This document shows, piece by piece, positions 60,714 through 64,000 of a DNA stretch of 64,000 nt. The stretch is from the NCBI GenBank assembly GCA_016715645.1, contig JADJZR010000004.1, positions 1 through 64,000 on the forward strand. Direction: 5' to 3'. This DNA is from Elusimicrobiota bacterium (GTDB taxonomy: Bacteria > Elusimicrobiota > Elusimicrobia > FEN-1173). The notes under the pieces were generated by a model. The model did no database searches and was not told the origin of the DNA. It saw only the letters and a list, made by a program, of their open reading frames with translations. The stretch's first letter is position 1. Each line of letters begins with the position of its first letter. Both the position numbers and the translations under genes were made by a program.

Positions 60714-61742
60714 GTGATCTCGATCTCTTTGCCGATGGCGACGGGCCTGTTTTTTGTCTCCGGCATGGCCGGGCTGATGTATGAGGTGGTTTGGATCCGA
60801 ATGATGGCCAGCGCGTTCGGGGCCACGGACACGCCATGGCCGTCGTGGTATCGGCGTTCATGGCGGGATTGGCTTTGGGCGGGTGGGCGTTCGGCCGATG
60901 GATGGATCGGGTTCGTCATCCGTTGCGGGCTTACGCCTGGCTGGAAGCCGGGATCGCCCTGTCGGCCCTCCTGGTGCCGTTGGTTCTCCGGGCCTCGGAA
61001 TGGATCTACGTCGCCGTGTATGCCCAATTTCCGAACAGCCCTCTTGTGGGCGTGTTGAGCTGGTTTTTCTTGTCGTTTGTTCCTCTTCTTGTTCCTCCCA
61101 CGCTGATGGGCGCGACTCTTCCGGCCATCAGCAAACACATGGCGCGCCGAGCCGATCGGATCGGGACCGACGTGGGATCGTTGTACAGCGTCAACATCGT
61201 CGGTGCCGTGGGGGGGGGCTTATCTGGCGGGATTTATCCTGGTCGGCCGCTATGGCCTTGATCGGACCGTTTTTTTGGCGGGGGGCCTAAACATTCTGGC
61301 CGACCTCTTGGCGTTGGGTATCGATCGATATACGCAAGCGCCCACACCAGCGTTGAATCTATCGGCGGGACAGGCCCAAGGGGAGCCCTCTCGACCGGTT
61401 TGGATGGTCGTCTTTTTTCTCACGGGCTTCGCCTCTTTGGCGTTTCAAATTTTGTGGACCAAGGGCTTGGCCCTTTTCGTGGACAACACGGTTTATTCCT
61501 CTTCGGCCAAATCCCACAACAACATAGCGACCCTTTACCTGGCGGTCGGGCAGGGAGACACGGCCGCGAGGCATTTTCTTCGGGCCATTGAATTGGATCC
61601 GGCGTATGTGACCCCGCGTTTGAATCTGGGATTTTACTACCGCGATGCCGGGAAGAGCGATCAAGTGGAGGAACAGTTTCAGAGAGCCCGCGAGATCGAT
61701 CCCACCCACCCCGCTTTGCGGGAGATCCACGCTTTGCCGTGA
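60714..61742 (+). pseudogene. Spermidine-synthase-like membrane protein with TPR tail, frameshifted and deleted
   Basis: GTG 60714 follows TTGGAGGG. The N-terminal frame gives FFVSGMAGLMYEVVWIRMMA. After a one-base change near 60835 the second frame gives membrane helices (VVSAFMAGLALGGWAFGRWM; LSWFFLSFVPLLVPPTLMGA), and after an extra G in the G9 run at 61210 the third gives AYLAGFILVGRYGL and WMVVFFLTGFASLAFQILWT. At VDNTVYSS the reading jumps directly to a TPR segment (SHNNIATLYLAVGQGDTAAR). The catalytic spermidine-synthase-like domain, normally several hundred residues, is gone. This combination of a large in-frame deletion and two frame changes looks like true gene decay. Confidence 0.75.
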
Positions 61743-61761
61743 ACGAGTGAGCTTAGTTTGG

Positions 61762-61767
61762 TATCAT
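61762..61767 (+). promoter_or_regulatory. -10 box of metH, leaderless type
   Basis: TATCAT ends 8 nt before ATG 61776, so the leader would be about 2 nt. No convincing -35. There is no space for a cobalamin or SAM riboswitch between the upstream pseudogene and this start. Confidence 0.45.
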
Positions 61768-61775
61768 ACCGTCCT

Positions 61776-64000
61776 ATGAACGCGCTCAACGAATTGGTGC
61801 GGGAAAAAATTTTAATTTTGGACGGGGCCATGGGCACCGCCCTTCAAAAGATGAATTTGACGGCGGCGGATTTCGGCGGACCCGCCCTGGACGGGTGCAA
61901 CGAACATTTGGTCTTGTCAAAACCCGAGGCCATCGCCGCGGTCCACGAATCGTATCTGGCGGCGGGCGCCGACATCATTGAAACCAATAGTTTCGGGTCG
62001 ACCCCGCTGGTGTTGGCCGAATATAGCCTGGCCGACAAGGCCCACACGCTCAACCGGGCCGCCGCTCAACTGGCCAAATCCGTCGCCGCCAAACATTCGA
62101 CACCTCAAAAGCCGCGGTTCGTTGCGGGGTCTGTGGGCCCCACCACCAAATCTCTTTTTGTCACCGGCGGGGCCACGTTCGATCAATTGGTGGAAAATTT
62201 TCAGGTCCAGGGCCGCGGCCTTTTGGAAGGCGGCGTGGATCTGTTTTTGGTGGAAACTTGCCAAGACAGCCTGAACATCAAAGCCGCTTTGATCGGTTTG
62301 GACCGCGCCATGGTCGATGCCGGGCGAACGGTTCCTGTGAGCGTTTCGGCCACCATTGAGGTGATGGGCACCACCCTGGCCGGGCAGGGGATCGAGGCCC
62401 TCTATTATTCATTCCAACAACGGAACCTGTTCACGTTCGGCATCAACTGCGCCACCGGGCCGGATTTTATGGCCGACCACATTCGCACGCTCTCGGAAAT
62501 CTGTCGATGGGGAGTGTCCTGTTATCCCAACGCGGGGTTGCCCGACGAAGAAGGGCGGTATAACGAAACGCCGGAAATGATCGCCCGCAAACTGGAACGG
62601 TTTGTGGACAAGGGGTGGGTCAACCTTCTGGGCGGCTGTTGCGGCACAACCCCGGACCATGTCCGATTGATCGCGCGGATGGCCGACGGAAAGAAGCCCC
62701 GGCGTCTTCCCGCCGCCACGCGCTTTTCTCTTTCCGGATTGGACCCGCTGGTGGTGACCGACGAGATGCGCCCCGTGGCTGTGGGCGAGCGGACCAACGT
62801 GATCGGAAGCCGAAAATTCAAGGAAATGATCGTCGCGGGTCAGTTTGAAGAAGCGTCCGAGATCGGGCGAAAACAAGCCCGGGCCGGCGCTCCCGTGATC
62901 GATGTGTGTTTGGCGAACCCCGATCGCAACGAGAAATCCGATATGGAGGCGTTTTTGGGCCATTTGACCAAAAAGGTTAAAACTCCCCTCATGATTGACA
63001 GCACCGACCCGGTGGTGATGGAAGCGGCGCTTAAACTGTGCCCGGGCCGATCGGTGATCAATTCCGTGAACTTGGAAGATGGCGAAGAGCGGTTTGCCCA
63101 TGTGGCCAGGCTGGTTCGCGAGTACGGCGCCGCGGTGGTGGTGGGTTGCATCGACGAAGACAAAGCCCAGGGCATGGCCGTGACCCGGGATCGGAAAGAA
63201 GCCGTGGCCCGCAGGGCATTCGCCCTGTTGACACAAAAAGAGGGGTTATTTCCGGAAGATATTATTTTCGACCCGCTGGTTTTTCCGGCGGCCACGGGTG
63301 ACAAAAATTACATCGGGTCGGCCCGGGAAACCATCGAAGGCGTTCGATTGATCAAGGCGGCGTTTCCCCGGTGCAAGACCATTTTGGGGGTCAGCAACGT
63401 ATCGTTCGGTTTGCCGGAAGCGGGCCGTGACGTGATGAACGCCGTGTTTCTGCACGATTGCGTTCAAGCGGGTTTGGATTTCGCCATTGTGAACGCTGAG
63501 AAATTGGCGCGATACGCCTCGATTCCCGCCGCCGAAATTGAGCTGGTTCGGTCGGTTTTGTTCGCGTCGCCGGACGAGTCGAAAGGCGCGGTGGACCGGT
63601 TCACCGCCCATTTCCGTGGCAAATCGTCGGTTCAAAAGACAACGCCCGTTCGACATGCCACACCGGAAGAACGAATCGCTCAAAATGTTGTGGACGGTTC
63701 CAAGGAGGGACTGCTGTCTGATCTCGACGCGCTTTTGGAAGGAGAGGGCCGAATGGCCCCCCTGGGCATCGTGAACGGGCCGTTGATGAAAGGAATGGAC
63801 ACGGTGGGCCGCCTGTTTGCGAAAAACGAAATGATTGTGGCGGAAGTGCTTCAATCGGCCGAAGTGATGAAAGCAGCGGTGGCCCATCTGGAACCCCACA
63901 TGAGCAAGGCCGACGCCGCCGCCCGGGGCACGATGGTGTTGGCCACGGTCAAAGGCGACGTCCATGACATCGGAAAAAACCTTGTCCACATCATTCTCAA
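61776..64000 (+). CDS. metH: Cobalamin-dependent methionine synthase (partial, runs off the window)
   Basis: At least 741 residues are encoded before the window ends. The homocysteine-binding barrel begins ILDGAMGTALQKMNL and has the zinc cysteines in GINCATGP and LLGGCCGTTPDH. The pterin-binding domain follows from about residue 325 (VAVGERTNVIGSRKF; NVSFGLPEAGRDVMN). The cobalamin cap helices (GPLMKGMDTVGRLFAKNEMI) and the start of the B12-binding domain KGDVHDIGKN, with the cobalt-ligand histidine, are at the end. It transfers methyl from methyltetrahydrofolate to homocysteine. The reactivation domain would lie outside the window, so its presence is unknown. Confidence 0.95.
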   Translation, partial: MNALNELVREKILILDGAMGTALQKMNLTAADFGGPALDGCNEHLVLSKPEAIAAVHESYLAAGADIIETNSFGSTPLVLAEYSLADKAHTLNRAAAQLAKSVAAKHSTPQKPRFVAGSVGPTTKSLFVTGGATFDQLVENFQVQGRGLLEGGVDLFLVETCQDSLNIKAALIGLDRAMVDAGRTVPVSVSATIEVMGTTLAGQGIEALYYSFQQRNLFTFGINCATGPDFMADHIRTLSEICRWGVSCYPNAGLPDEEGRYNETPEMIARKLERFVDKGWVNLLGGCCGTTPDHVRLIARMADGKKPRRLPAATRFSLSGLDPLVVTDEMRPVAVGERTNVIGSRKFKEMIVAGQFEEASEIGRKQARAGAPVIDVCLANPDRNEKSDMEAFLGHLTKKVKTPLMIDSTDPVVMEAALKLCPGRSVINSVNLEDGEERFAHVARLVREYGAAVVVGCIDEDKAQGMAVTRDRKEAVARRAFALLTQKEGLFPEDIIFDPLVFPAATGDKNYIGSARETIEGVRLIKAAFPRCKTILGVSNVSFGLPEAGRDVMNAVFLHDCVQAGLDFAIVNAEKLARYASIPAAEIELVRSVLFASPDESKGAVDRFTAHFRGKSSVQKTTPVRHATPEERIAQNVVDGSKEGLLSDLDALLEGEGRMAPLGIVNGPLMKGMDTVGRLFAKNEMIVAEVLQSAEVMKAAVAHLEPHMSKADAAARGTMVLATVKGDVHDIGKNLVHIIL

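Noticed and set aside
60714..61742. Three separate small membrane-protein genes
   Set aside because: The pieces join in order into one known architecture once two single-base changes are allowed.
61742..61776. Riboswitch upstream of metH
   Set aside because: Only about 34 bases separate the pseudogene stop from the metH start, too few for a cobalamin or SAM riboswitch.

Overview
The window reads as chromosome of an uncultured, free-living Gram-negative bacterium of high G+C content. An outer membrane is implied by two beta-barrel-like proteins, a LolA-like periplasmic protein and a PBP1A. The gene set and the short duplicated basic protein at 28.8 kb remind me of Elusimicrobiota-type genomes, but I cannot test this and hold it loosely. 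There is no rRNA, CRISPR array, phage or transposase gene.

Layout. (1) 0.1-3.8 kb: a minus-strand, translationally coupled FIST / TPR / alpha-beta-hydrolase operon and an AAA ATPase remnant, all broken by frameshifts. (2) 3.8-7.6 kb: NYN ribonuclease, sfsA, ybaB-family gene, PBP1A. (3) 7.85-8.16 kb: a tRNA-Asn(GUU) gene split inside its anticodon by a 239-nt group I intron. (4) 8.15-14.35 kb: an AT-richer island between two copies of a 19-bp sequence that forms the 3' end of this tRNA. It carries an acyltransferase, a polytopic membrane glycosyltransferase, a GT2 and two methyltransferases, bracketed by dispersed repeats. (5) 14.4-22.8 kb: DnaQ-like exonuclease, CDGSH protein, HI0933-type flavoprotein, beta-CASP nuclease, H+-pyrophosphatase, outer-membrane protein plus LolA-like protein. 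(6) 22.9-30.5 kb: dnaE, asd, rmlD-like, small regulators, SUI1, YajQ. (7) 30.5-35 kb: two tandem sulfatase-fold proteins whose catalytic motifs look eroded. (8) 35-45.7 kb: saccharopine-dehydrogenase-like protein, PAS-GGDEF-EAL protein, cysH-cysQ, and the housekeeping cluster gmk-rpoZ-coaC-coaB-udg-priA. (9) 45.7-55 kb: GldAFG-like ABC exporter, mutY, and pstSCAB-B-phoU with two adjacent frameshifted pstB copies. (10) 55-64 kb: small envelope proteins, M23 peptidase, glycogen phosphorylase, bacteriohemerythrin, a decayed spermidine-synthase-like gene and a metH that runs off the window.

Together these suggest a heterotroph with glycogen storage, PPi-driven proton pumping, reductive sulfate assimilation with PAP recycling, high-affinity phosphate uptake and cobalamin-dependent methionine synthesis. 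Several genes have a sigma70-type -10 box only 6-11 nt before the start codon, so leaderless mRNAs look common.

The most notable items are the group I intron in tRNA-Asn, the tRNA-anchored surface-glycan island, the leaderless promoters and the tandem degenerate sulfatase pair. Frameshifts cluster in a few loci (0.1-3.8, 37.7, 50.8-52.2 and 60.7-61.7 kb) while the long genes between are intact. They could be real decay or local assembly error.
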